A DNA stretch of 64,000 nt from Streptomyces natalensis ATCC 27448 (GTDB lineage: Bacteria > Actinomycetota > Actinomycetes > Streptomycetales > Streptomycetaceae). The position numbers and the translations under genes were made by a program. The notes beneath the pieces are model-generated. The model worked only from the letters and a program-made list of their open reading frames with translations. It had not been told where the DNA came from and did not search any database. The stretch lies in contig NZ_JRKI01000008.1 of the NCBI RefSeq assembly GCF_000935125.1, positions 310,001-374,000 of the forward strand, written 5' to 3'. This document shows positions 16,626 through 24,797 of the stretch, in pieces; position 1 is the stretch's first letter; every line of letters begins with the position of its first letter.

Positions 16626-16839
16626 CGGGACGACTGACCGGGACGACTGACCGGGGTGGCCGACGGGCGCCCCGGCCGGGCCGGTCAGGGCGCGTTTCGT
16701 GCTCCGCGCGCCCCTTCCTTCGCTCCCGCGCGCCGCTTCCGAAACCCTCTTCGATCCAACTACTCTAAGTGACGAAGTTGATTCGGCACGTCAGTGACCG
16801 GCGCGGCCCGGCCCGCGCCCGGCATCCCGGAGGTTCCTC

Positions 16840-17208
16840 ATGCGTTGCGTCACCCAGCTCCTCAAACCCCTGGCCGCCGCCACCACCCTCGGCGCCGCCG
16901 CCCCCGGCCACACCCGGCCGGCCAGCGGATTCCTCACCATCGGCACGAGCACCTATATCGACCCCGAAGGCCACTACCCGATCGCCCACTCGCCCGGCGG
17001 CGGTCCCACCCTCGTCATCAACGACACCGATCGCCATGTCACGGTCATCACCGAGCGCAATCACGGCCCCACCACCGCCCCCGACATCGTCGTGGCCCCG
17101 GGCGACCGCATCGAGACGTTCCGGGGACACAGCGTGCAGGTGGGCTGGGGCCAGGTGATGGGACCGAGCATGGGCCAGGTCATGGGGCGGGGCACGGGGG
17201 AGGGGTGA
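16840..17208 (+). CDS. Small hypothetical protein, possibly exported
   Basis: A 122-residue protein starting at ATG 16840 with CCGGAGG 7 bp upstream. The first ~20 residues (MRCVTQLLKPLAAATTLGAA) could be a weak signal peptide. The middle reads TLVINDTDRHVTVITERNHG and looks beta-rich. The tail has a repeated GQVMG motif. I recognise no family. It ends 23 bp from the convergent kinase gene. Confidence 0.6.
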   Translation: MRCVTQLLKPLAAATTLGAAAPGHTRPASGFLTIGTSTYIDPEGHYPIAHSPGGGPTLVINDTDRHVTVITERNHGPTTAPDIVVAPGDRIETFRGHSVQVGWGQVMGPSMGQVMGRGTGEG

Positions 17209-17231
17209 GGTAGCGGGGCCGCGGGGCGCGG

Positions 17232-18212
17232 TCATTCCCAGGCGCGCCGCACCCGCTCGTACGCCGTCGCGTCGGCGCCCGCCCGGTCCAGGGCGGAGAG
17301 CGCCGCGCCCAGGACCGGCGGGGCGGTGACCACCATGGGCACGGCTTTGGGGGCGCGTTCGGCGAGGAGGCTGGCGATGCGGTCGTGGAGGAGGGGGTGC
17401 CGGGCAGCCAGGACGCCGCCGCCGAGGATGACGGGGGTGGGCTCGCCGAGGAGCCCGAGGCGGTCCAGGGCAACGGTGGCCAGGAGGACGACCTCCTCGG
17501 CCTGACGGGCCACGATGCCGCGGGCGACGGGGTCGCCGGCGGCGGCCACACCGAAGAGAACGGGGGTGAGTTCATGGCGTCGGCCATCGGGGACGGCGCG
17601 CAGGTGGAGGGCCTCGATCAGCTCCCGCATGGTGGCGCACCCGAAGTGGGCGGGCAGCGCACGGGCCAGCGCGGTCGGCTCGCCGCGGCCGTCCTCGGCA
17701 CGGGCCGCATGCCACAGCGCCTCGTCGGCGAGATACGCACCGCCGCCCCAGTCGCCGGAGATCCGTCCGACCGCGGGGAAGCGGGCGGTGGCGCCGTCCG
17801 GGCCCAGGCCGGCGCAGTTGATGCCGGCGCCGCACACCACCGCGACCCCGGTCCGTGTGCCGTCGTCCGGCAGACCGGCCCGGAGCAGCGCGAAGGTGTC
17901 GTTGGCGACGGTCACCGAGTGCGCCCAGCCGCGCCCGGAGATCTCCGCCGTCAGCGCGGCCTCTTCGGCGGCGAGGTCGGCGTTGGCGAGATAGGCGGCG
18001 AGGTGGCCGACGGGGCTCGCCGTCCCCGCCTGTGCCAGGACGGCGGCGATCAGCGGCGCCAGGACGTCCACGGCCCGGTCGGCGCCGACCGCCTGTGGCT
18101 GGAAGGGGCCGCCGCGGGCGGTCCCCAGCAGCCTTCCGTCGGTGGTCACCAGCGCCACGTCCGTCTTGCTGTTGCCCGCGTCGATGGCGAGCGCCGTGCC
18201 GGTCAGGCCCAC
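17232..18212 (-). CDS. BadF/BadG-type sugar kinase (N-acetylglucosamine kinase-like)
   Basis: A 326-residue ASKHA-fold kinase. The ATP phosphate-1 loop is ALAIDAGNSKTDVALVT near residues 7-23. GAGINCAG near 128 and SGDWGGGAYLADEALWHAA near 151 are typical of BadF/BadG sugar kinases such as N-acetylglucosamine kinase. It probably phosphorylates an imported sugar or a sugar released from it. The start overlaps the end of the GH4 gene by 10 bp, so the two are translationally coupled. It is the last gene of the sugar operon. Whether the acceptor is free glucose, GlcNAc or an intact disaccharide is unresolved. Confidence 0.85.
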   Translation of the reverse strand: MGLTGTALAIDAGNSKTDVALVTTDGRLLGTARGGPFQPQAVGADRAVDVLAPLIAAVLAQAGTASPVGHLAAYLANADLAAEEAALTAEISGRGWAHSVTVANDTFALLRAGLPDDGTRTGVAVVCGAGINCAGLGPDGATARFPAVGRISGDWGGGAYLADEALWHAARAEDGRGEPTALARALPAHFGCATMRELIEALHLRAVPDGRRHELTPVLFGVAAAGDPVARGIVARQAEEVVLLATVALDRLGLLGEPTPVILGGGVLAARHPLLHDRIASLLAERAPKAVPMVVTAPPVLGAALSALDRAGADATAYERVRRAWE

Positions 18213-19465
18213 GACAGATGCTCCCGGTTGTGCGCGATCAGCTGGTCGGTGAGCCGGTCGGCGTAGTCGCTCTGGCCGATGAGGGGATGGGCCAGGAGCG
18301 CGTCGAAGACCCGGTCCCGGCCGCCCTTCAGCGCGGCCTCCAGGGCCAGCTGTTCATAGGCGGTGACATGGGCGATCAGGCCCGTGTGGAGGGGTTCCAG
18401 GGGGCGTACGGGCAGCACCTCGGGGCCGTCGGCGCCCACCGCCGCCGGTACTTCGATCACCGCATCGTCGGGAAGGAAGGGAAGCGCACCATGGTTGACG
18501 GTATTGACGATCTGGCGCTCGCCGGTGTCGCCCAGCAGGGCCGCGGTCAGCGCCACTGCCGCCTCCGAGTAGTACGCCCCGCCGCGCCTGCCCAGCAGCT
18601 CGGGCTTCTCGTCCAGGGCGGGATCGCCGTACATGCCCAGCAGTCGCTCCTCCAGGGCCGCGACCTCCGCCGCGCGGGACGGTTTGCCGCGCAACTCCCG
18701 TACCACCGCATCGTGTTGGTAGTAGTAGCGCAGGTAGTACGAGGGGACGACGCCGAGGCGGTCCAGGAGGGAGCGGGGCATCCGCAGATCGTCGGCCACC
18801 GCGTCGCCGTGCTCGGCCAGGAGCGCGGGCAGGACGTCCTCGCCGTGGACGCGGACCGCCCGCTCCCAGGTGAGGTGGTTGAGCCCGACGTGGTCCAGTT
18901 CGACGTCCTGCGGGGGCACCCCCAGCAGCCTGGCGAACTTCCGCTGGAAGCCGATCGCGACATTGCACAGGCCGACCGCCTTGTGGCCGTGCGTCAGCAG
19001 GGCGCGCGTCACGATGCCGACCGGGTTGGTGAAGTCCACGATCCAGGCGCCGGGACTGCGGCGCCGTACCCGCTCGGCGATGTCGAGGACGACGGGCACG
19101 GTCCGCAGCGCCTTGGCCAGTCCGCCCGCACCGGTGGTCTCCTGGCCGACGCAGCCGCACTCCAGCGGCCAGGTCTCGTCCTGGTTGCGGGCGGCCTGCC
19201 CGCCGACGCGGAGCTGGAGGAGGACGGCATCGGCGCCGTCCACCCCGGCGTCGAGATCGTCGGTCCACGAGATCCGGCCCGGATGGCCCTGTTTGGCGAA
19301 GATCCGCCGCGCCAGTCCGCCCACCAGCTCCAGCCGGTCGGCGGCCGGATCGATCAGGACGAGTTCATCCAGCGGGAGCGCCTCGCGCAACCGCGCGAAA
19401 CCGTCGATGAGTTCGGGGGTGTAGGTCGAGCCGCCGCCGACCACGGCGAGCCTGATGTGCTTCAT
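18203..19465 (-). CDS. Glycoside hydrolase family 4, 6-phospho-beta-glucosidase type
   Basis: A 420-residue NAD- and metal-dependent glycosidase. VVGGGSTYTPELI (8-20) is the NAD-binding loop. CGCVGQETTG (103-112) is typical of the 6-phospho-beta-glucosidase subgroup. C167 and H197 (in LNHLTW) are the metal ligands. The SYYLRYYY segment (242-249) supplies the catalytic tyrosine region. GH4 enzymes cleave by oxidation at C3 and elimination, usually on 6-phosphoglycosides. The operon imports sugar by an ABC system, not PTS, so a kinase must supply the phosphate; the kinase gene overlaps this one by 10 bp. Start ATG 19465 lies 9 bp from the permease gene. Confidence 0.92.
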   Translation of the reverse strand: MKHIRLAVVGGGSTYTPELIDGFARLREALPLDELVLIDPAADRLELVGGLARRIFAKQGHPGRISWTDDLDAGVDGADAVLLQLRVGGQAARNQDETWPLECGCVGQETTGAGGLAKALRTVPVVLDIAERVRRRSPGAWIVDFTNPVGIVTRALLTHGHKAVGLCNVAIGFQRKFARLLGVPPQDVELDHVGLNHLTWERAVRVHGEDVLPALLAEHGDAVADDLRMPRSLLDRLGVVPSYYLRYYYQHDAVVRELRGKPSRAAEVAALEERLLGMYGDPALDEKPELLGRRGGAYYSEAAVALTAALLGDTGERQIVNTVNHGALPFLPDDAVIEVPAAVGADGPEVLPVRPLEPLHTGLIAHVTAYEQLALEAALKGGRDRVFDALLAHPLIGQSDYADRLTDQLIAHNREHLSWA

Positions 19466-19474
19466 ATGCGGGGA

Positions 19475-20380
19475 TCAGCCCTTCACTCCGGTGAGCGTGA
19501 CGCCTTCGACGAAGGCCCTCTGTGCGAAGAAGAAAACGAGCATGACCGGCGCCATGACCAGCAGCGTTGCGGCCATGGTGAGGTTCCAGTCGACGCTGTG
19601 GGCGCTCTTGAAGGACTCCAGGCCGTAGGAGAGCGTCCAGGACGCCGGGTTCTGTGCGGCGTAGATCTGCGGGCCGAAGTAGTCGTTCCAGCAGAAGAAG
19701 AACTGGAAGAGGGCGACGGCGGCGATGCCGGGCCGGGCCATCGGGACGATGATGCGCAGCAGGGTGCGCAGTTCACCGCAGCCGTCCACGGCGGCGGATT
19801 CGATGTACTCGCGAGGGATGGTCAGCAGGAACTGCCGCAGCAGAAAGATGGAGTAGGCGTCGCCGAAGGCCATCGGGATGATCAGCGGCCACAGCGTCCC
19901 GGCGAGATGCAGCTGCTGGGCCCAGACCAGATACATCGGGATGACGATCACCTGCGGCGGCAGCATCATCGTCGAGATGACCAGAACCATCGCCGTCCGG
20001 CGGCCGCGGAAGCGGAAGCGGGCCAGGGCGTAGGCCACCGGGACCGCCGAGCACACCGCGAAGAGGGTGCCCAGCCCCGCGTACATCAGGGAGTTCTTCC
20101 ACCAGTCGAGGAAGCCGGGCGTACGGAAGACCGTGACGTAGTGGGACCAGTGCCACCCGGTCGGCCACAGCGCGCCGCTCATCGCCTGGTCGTCGCCCAT
20201 CACGGACGTCAGAAAGACGAACACGAAGGGCAGCACGAAGAAGAGCGCGGCCGCCACGGCCAGGGTGTGGACGGCGATCCAGTGCAGTATCCGCCGGCGC
20301 CGGGCGCGCGCCGCCGGGCCGGCGGCGGGGGCGGGCACACGGGGCGGCGCGCCGGGCGGGCTCAGGGTCGTGGTGGTCAT
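19475..20380 (-). CDS. Sugar ABC transporter permease (MalG type)
   Basis: A 301-residue inner-membrane permease with about six transmembrane helices. The cytoplasmic EAA loop reads EYIESAAVDGCGELRTLLRI near residue 200 and docks the ATPase. A basic, Pro-rich N-terminus precedes the first helix. It forms the membrane channel with the MalF-type permease encoded just upstream. That partner gene is frameshifted here, so transport may be impaired unless the frameshift is a sequencing error. No ATPase gene is in the operon; in Streptomyces the shared ATPase MsiK usually serves such systems. Confidence 0.92.
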   Translation of the reverse strand: MTTTTLSPPGAPPRVPAPAAGPAARARRRRILHWIAVHTLAVAAALFFVLPFVFVFLTSVMGDDQAMSGALWPTGWHWSHYVTVFRTPGFLDWWKNSLMYAGLGTLFAVCSAVPVAYALARFRFRGRRTAMVLVISTMMLPPQVIVIPMYLVWAQQLHLAGTLWPLIIPMAFGDAYSIFLLRQFLLTIPREYIESAAVDGCGELRTLLRIIVPMARPGIAAVALFQFFFCWNDYFGPQIYAAQNPASWTLSYGLESFKSAHSVDWNLTMAATLLVMAPVMLVFFFAQRAFVEGVTLTGVKG

Positions 20381-20386
20381 ACCGGA

Positions 20387-21350
20387 TCAGTCCTCCACCG
20401 GAAGCAGGCCCGCGCGCCGGCGCATCAGCAGGCTGGTGGCGGCCATGGCGATGACGAAGAGCACCAGCGAGAGCGCGCAGGCCGCGCCGGTGTTGAAGTT
20501 CTGGAAGCCGAGGGAGTAGACGAGCTGCGGCACGGTCAGCGTCGAGTGGTCCGGATAGCCGGGCTGGATGACGGTGCCCGGCCCGAGGGACACCCCGGAG
20601 GCGAGCTTCCCGGCGACCAGCGCCTGGGTGTAGTACTGCATGGTCTGGACGACGCCGGTGACCACCGCGAACAGCACGATCGGCGTGATCGACGGCCAGG
20701 TGACGTACCGGAACCTCCCCCCAGGCGCCCGCCCCGTCCAGCTCCGCCGCCTCGTACTGCTCCTTGGGCACGTCCAGCAGCGCCGCCATGAAGATCACCA
20801 TCAGATCGCCGATGCCCCACAGCGACAGCAGGACCAGGGACGGTTTCGCCCAGTGGGGGTCGTTGAACCACGAGGGCGCCGGGATGCCGAGCGCGCCGAG
20901 GATCTCGTTGACGGGCCCGGTGCCGGGGTTGAGGAGGAAGACGAAGGCGACGGTCGCCGCCACCGGGGGAGCCAGATAGGGCAGATAGAACGCCGTACGG
21001 AAGAACCCGGCGCCCGCCTTGATCTTGGTGACCAGCATTCCGATGCCCAGCCCGAAGACGACCCGCAGCGCGACCATCACCACGACCAGCCACAGGGTGT
21101 TGCCCAGCGCGGGCCCGAACAGTGGCATCTGCGTCAGCACATAGGTCCAGTTCCGCAGGCCCACAAAAACCGGCGGCTCGATCTGGTTGTAGTGCAGGAA
21201 GGAGAAATAGACCGTGGCGAGCAGCGGATAGCCGAAGAAGACGCAGAAGCCGATGAGCCAGGGGGAGAGAAAACCGAGGGTGCGCAGGCGCTCGCGGCGC
21301 CGCTTACGCCGCAGCGCGGGGGCGGGGGCAACCGCCGGGAGATGAGCCAT
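20387..21350 (-). pseudogene. Sugar ABC transporter permease (MalF type), one-base frameshift
   Basis: The first frame from ATG 21350 gives a normal MalF-type permease for ~210 residues, to YEAAELDGAGAWG. It then leaves the family and would run on into the next gene. Removing one G from the GGGGGG run (plus-strand CCCCCC at 20717-20722) restores RFRYVTWPSI and then VLFAVVTGVVQTMQYYTQ through to a stop at 20387, giving a full-length permease of about 320 residues. The break falls inside the EAA loop, so either half alone should be inactive. A single base in a homopolymer is also the classic form of sequencing error. Slippage at G6 could in principle yield some full-length protein. Confidence 0.85.
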
Positions 21351-21421
21351 CGCGTTCTCCGTCGTTCCGTCGGATGTCGTGGCGCGATATCCGTTCGGTG
21401 TGCGTTCGGTGTGCGTTCCTT

Positions 21422-22816
21422 TCAGTTCTCGGACTGGAGGTTGTCGGCGTCGATCTGTGCATCGAGGTCGCGCAGGCCCCGGTCCAGATCGGGGACCCTT
21501 CCGGCCTCGACGGCGTACGAGAAATCCTGGAGCGCGGTGATGTACTGCGCGCCGTTGTCGGACGGCGGAATCGCGGCGCTGTGCGGATTCCCGGCGATCT
21601 TGACAAAGGTACGGAATGCCGGATCGGCGTCCAGCTTGGGCGACTTCAGCGCGGCGAGCGTCGAGGGCACGTTATGGATGGCATTGGCGAACCGCACCAC
21701 CTGGTCCGTGTCCACGGTCAGGAACTTCACCAGCTCCCATGCCGCATTCTGATGCCGGCTGCTGTGCGCGATCCCCGCGACCGTACCCGTCAGATAGCCC
21801 CGGCCGTACGTATCCGCCCGGTCATCCGGTACCGGCATCGGCGCGGCACCCCAGGCGAACGGCGCCTTGTGCTGCTTGAGCATCAGTCCGCGCCATTCGC
21901 CGTCCATATGCATCGCCAGCTGCTGTTTCAAGAAGGCGTTCTGCGACGACATCTCGTCCCCGAACCGGGTGCGGAACCTCTCCAGCACCGCATAGCCGCC
22001 CTGCGCCGCGATCAGCCCGCGCGCGGTGGCGAAGAACTGCCGGGTGCGCGGATCCCCGGCCAGCTGCGCCTTGCCGTGACGGTCGAAATAGGCCGGGTCC
22101 CACTGGGCGAACAGCCGGTCCGGACTGTTCTGGTAGAGCCGGAAATCGGGCATGAAGCCCACCCTGGTGTACGTACCGTCCCGGGCCCGCCGGGTGAGCT
22201 TGACGGCATCCCGTTTCAGCTCCGACATCGTCCGCGGCGGCCGGGAAATTCCGGCCTTCTTGAAGGCGTCCTTGTTGTAGTACAGCCCGTAGGCGTCGGC
22301 GAGCAGCGGCAGCGCGCACTGCTTACCTTCGTAACGGGTATAGGCGAGCAGGGATTTCGGGAAGACCTTGGTCTTGTCCACGCCCGTCCGCTTCATGAAG
22401 GGGTCGAGATCCGCCCACATTCCCGATGAGCAGTACTGCCCGACATTGCTGGTGGTGAACGACGACACCACATCCGGCGCCTCGTCCCCGCCCGCCCGCA
22501 GCGCCTGGTTCACGGTCTCGTCGGTGACATCGGCGACCGTCTTCACCCTGATGTTGGGGTGCAGTTTCTCGAACCGGGCGATGCTGTCGTCGATCGCCTT
22601 CACCTCGCCCGGCTGCGACCACCCGTGCCAGAACCGGAGCGTGACCGGTTTCGTCGGATCGTCGCGGTCACTGCCGATGCTCGGCCGGGCGCATCCGGAG
22701 AGCAGCAGCCCTAAAGCACACAGCCCGACTGCGCACGCCCTCGCTGCGCACGCCCTCAGTACGCACGCCCTCAGTGCATCCGACTTCAGTGCATACGACT
22801 TCACTGCGTATGGCAT
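21422..22816 (-). CDS. Sugar ABC transporter solute-binding lipoprotein
   Basis: A 464-residue family 1 (UgpB/MalE-like) binding lipoprotein. The lipobox LLLSGC places the lipidated cysteine at residue 42. The mature protein begins with VTLRFWHGWSQPGEVKAID, and the body has ALPLLADAYGLYYNKDAF and GRGYLTGTVAGIAHSS segments typical of sugar receptors. The signal peptide is odd: residues 6-30 are five-residue repeats (KSYAL, KSDAL, RACVL, RACAA, RACAV) from a 15-bp tandem array. Codon 35 is TTA, so translation should need the bldA tRNA. It follows the ROK gene by 12 bp. A later internal start cannot be excluded. Confidence 0.92.
   Translation of the reverse strand: MPYAVKSYALKSDALRACVLRACAARACAVGLCALGLLLSGCARPSIGSDRDDPTKPVTLRFWHGWSQPGEVKAIDDSIARFEKLHPNIRVKTVADVTDETVNQALRAGGDEAPDVVSSFTTSNVGQYCSSGMWADLDPFMKRTGVDKTKVFPKSLLAYTRYEGKQCALPLLADAYGLYYNKDAFKKAGISRPPRTMSELKRDAVKLTRRARDGTYTRVGFMPDFRLYQNSPDRLFAQWDPAYFDRHGKAQLAGDPRTRQFFATARGLIAAQGGYAVLERFRTRFGDEMSSQNAFLKQQLAMHMDGEWRGLMLKQHKAPFAWGAAPMPVPDDRADTYGRGYLTGTVAGIAHSSRHQNAAWELVKFLTVDTDQVVRFANAIHNVPSTLAALKSPKLDADPAFRTFVKIAGNPHSAAIPPSDNGAQYITALQDFSYAVEAGRVPDLDRGLRDLDAQIDADNLQSEN
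22731..22805. repeat. 15-bp tandem repeat in the binding-protein signal peptide
   Basis: Five consecutive 15-bp units (GCGCACGCCCTCAGT and variants) are followed by a partial copy reaching the start codon. The unit is five codons, so copy-number changes would keep frame and lengthen or shorten the signal peptide. Confidence 0.9.
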
Positions 22817-22828
22817 GACGGACGCCCC

Positions 22829-24025
22829 TCACCCCGTATCGAAAACCGCATCACGCGCCTCGGCGAGCGCCGTCCGCAGCGCGCCGATAAGGATCGGATT
22901 TCCCTCGATATCGCTGATCCGCAGTTCCGGACGCGGCAGCGCGAGCCCGGTGAATTCCTCCTCGACCAGCGCCCGCAGTTCCTCCCCGCCGGCCTGCGGG
23001 ACCTCGCCGGAGAGCACCACCAGCCGCGGATCGACCACCGCGACCACCGCCGCCAGCCCGGTGGCCAGCCGTCGCGCCACCTCCGCCCGTACGTCCTCGC
23101 GCGCCAGCGCCGCCGCGGCCGTACGGACCCCGGGGGCGCCGTACTCGTGCGCCAGCGCCACGACGCTGGGGGAGCCGACCAGCCGCTGGAAGCCGCCGCC
23201 GGCGTCCGGCCGCGCCGCGCTGCGGTCGCCGCCGCGGGCCAGCGGAGCGCCGGGCAGCGGCATATAGCCGATCTCGCCCGCACCCCCGGTGGCGCCGCGC
23301 AGCAGCTGCCCGCCGAGCACGATGGCGGCGCCGACCCCTTCGTCCACCCACACCAGCACGAAGTCGTCGAAGTCCTGGGCGGCGCCGTCGTGCTGCTCGG
23401 CCACCGCCGCCAGATTGACATCGTTCTCGATCACGATCGGCATGCCCAGCACCTGCGCCAGCTCCTCCTTCAGGGCCCGCGAGTGCCAGCCCGGCAGATG
23501 CGGCGCATAGCGCAGCCGCCCGGTCCGCGGGTCCAGCGCGCCCGGCGTGCCGATCACCGCCCCGTGCAGCTGCTCCCGGCCCAGCCCGGCCTCGGCCAGT
23601 GCCCCGTCCACGGCCGAGGCCACCAGACGGGCCGTGCGGTGCGGCGCCCCTGCGTCCACCGCGTCCGTGCCGACCCGCGTCTCCCCGAGCACCTGCCCGG
23701 TGATATCGGCGACGGCCGCGGTGATGCCCAGCTGGTCCACGGCAAGCGCGGCCACCCGACCGGCCGCCGGATCGACCTCGTACAGCTGCGCATTCGGTCC
23801 CGGCCGCCCGATCACACTGCCGGTCGTCCGCACCAGCCCGGCGGCCTCCAGCCGGGCCAGCAGCTGGGAGGCGGTCGGCTTCGACAGTCCGGTCAGCTCG
23901 CCGATCCGGGTCCGCGTCAGCGGCCCCTGGGAGACCAGCAGATCGAGCGCCGCCCGGTCGTTCATCGCGCGCAGCACCCGCGGTGTCCCGGGCGTCACCT
24001 GCGCCCCGTGTCCCCCCGCGCCCAT
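22829..24025 (-). CDS. ROK-family transcriptional regulator of the sugar operon
   Basis: A 398-residue regulator. Residues ~20-80 are a winged helix (ALDLLVSQGPLTRTRIGELT, GLSKPTASQLLARLEAAGLV). The rest is a ROK sugar-kinase-like domain with VIENDVNLAAVAE and GGAGEIGYMPLPG. The usual ROK zinc motif CxCGxxGCxE is absent after GEIGY, so it is a degenerate ROK protein that probably senses sugar without catalysis. The start is ATG 24025 (MGAGGHGAQV); ATG 24058 would overlap the operator-like sequence at 24042-24060. It lies 12 bp ahead of the binding-protein gene and is probably co-transcribed with it as an autoregulated local repressor or activator. Confidence 0.9.
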   Translation of the reverse strand: MGAGGHGAQVTPGTPRVLRAMNDRAALDLLVSQGPLTRTRIGELTGLSKPTASQLLARLEAAGLVRTTGSVIGRPGPNAQLYEVDPAAGRVAALAVDQLGITAAVADITGQVLGETRVGTDAVDAGAPHRTARLVASAVDGALAEAGLGREQLHGAVIGTPGALDPRTGRLRYAPHLPGWHSRALKEELAQVLGMPIVIENDVNLAAVAEQHDGAAQDFDDFVLVWVDEGVGAAIVLGGQLLRGATGGAGEIGYMPLPGAPLARGGDRSAARPDAGGGFQRLVGSPSVVALAHEYGAPGVRTAAAALAREDVRAEVARRLATGLAAVVAVVDPRLVVLSGEVPQAGGEELRALVEEEFTGLALPRPELRISDIEGNPILIGALRTALAEARDAVFDTG

Positions 24026-24041
24026 CGCACAGCCCCCGTCT

Positions 24042-24060
24042 GTTAGGAAACCTTCCAATC
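24042..24060. promoter_or_regulatory. ROK-type operator candidate
   Basis: GTTAGGAAACCTTCCAATC is an imperfect inverted repeat (TTAGGAA facing TTCCAA) 17 bp upstream of the ROK start codon. It resembles the AGGAAA/TTTCCT sites bound by ROK regulators controlling sugar genes. Confidence 0.5.
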
Positions 24061-24143
24061 GGTGATGAGGAAGGTAGGGCGCACGTCAGGGGCTCGTCAA
24101 TGGGCGCGGCGGGGGGAGTTCGGGGGCGAGCCCGGCACGCGGA

Positions 24144-24173
24144 GGGGCGCACCGGCCGAAGCCGGTGCGCCCC
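24144..24173 (-). terminator. Terminator of the small secreted-protein gene
   Basis: A perfect 13-bp stem (24144-24156 with 24161-24173) has a loop that reads UUCG in the minus-strand transcript, a very stable tetraloop. Confidence 0.75.
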
Positions 24174-24209
24174 TGTTGGTCCGTCAGCGCGTCGGAAACC
24201 CGGGCTCGG

Positions 24210-24548
24210 TCAGCCCTCTTCCCAGCTCACGCTGCCCACGCCCGTACCGCCGGAGCAGGTGGCGTCGGAGGTGTCGCGGGCGCCGGGGTTGAGGGTCTTC
24301 CACGGCCCCGTCTGGTCGGGCCACCAGCCACAGACCACGGTGGCGCGGAAGGCGATGGTGCGGTTGGTGTTGTTGGTGCAGTCGGCGGTGCCGGTGCGAC
24401 CGTCGGTCGTGGTGGTGCAGCTGAGGTCGTTGGTGATACGGGCCGCGGGTGCGGCGGAAGCGGGTGCGGCGGCGGTCAGCGCCACCGCGCCGCCGATCAT
24501 CAGAACCGAAGCGACGGCCCCCGTGGCCATGCGATTGCGGAACTTCAT
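24210..24548 (-). CDS. Small secreted hypothetical protein
   Basis: A 112-residue protein with a clear signal peptide (MKFRNRMATGAVASVLMIGG, then an Ala-rich core ending ASAAPA). The mature part of about 75 residues has four or five cysteines (LSCTTTTD, ADCTNNTNRTI, VVCGWWPDQ, ATCSGG) and is likely disulfide-bonded and beta-rich. I do not recognise a family. ATG 24548 has AAGGAG at good spacing. A perfect Crp-type box lies 147-162 bp upstream. Confidence 0.8.
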   Translation of the reverse strand: MKFRNRMATGAVASVLMIGGAVALTAAAPASAAPAARITNDLSCTTTTDGRTGTADCTNNTNRTIAFRATVVCGWWPDQTGPWKTLNPGARDTSDATCSGGTGVGSVSWEEG

Positions 24549-24694
24549 GGAGAAGTCTCCTTGTCCGTCGATGTGTTGCTGTCGTGCAGCCGTACTGCCT
24601 TGCTGTCGTACTGCCTTGCCCTGTGGTGCTGTGTGGTGTCGGCGCTGACATCACGGACACGCTTCAGGGCGGGGCGCCGTATGACAGGCAGGCA

Positions 24695-24710
24695 TGTGAC
24701 CTGCGTCACA
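24695..24710. promoter_or_regulatory. Crp-type box upstream of the small secreted-protein gene
   Basis: TGTGACCTGCGTCACA fits TGTGA-N6-TCACA exactly and lies within a longer palindrome (24694-24711). The downstream gene on the minus strand starts at 24548. Streptomyces Crp binds sites of the form GTG-N6-CAC. Confidence 0.55.
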
Positions 24711-24717
24711 TGAATGC

Positions 24718-24751
24718 GAAGCGGGCGGACCACCTGGGGCCCGCCCGCTTC
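24718..24751 (-). terminator. Terminator of the MscS gene
   Basis: An 11-bp perfect stem (24718-24728 with 24741-24751) lies 47 bp after the MscS stop codon. Confidence 0.65.
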
Positions 24752-24797
24752 ACGACTGCTTCCGGACTGCTTCTCGGCTGTCCCGGCTGCTCCCCGG

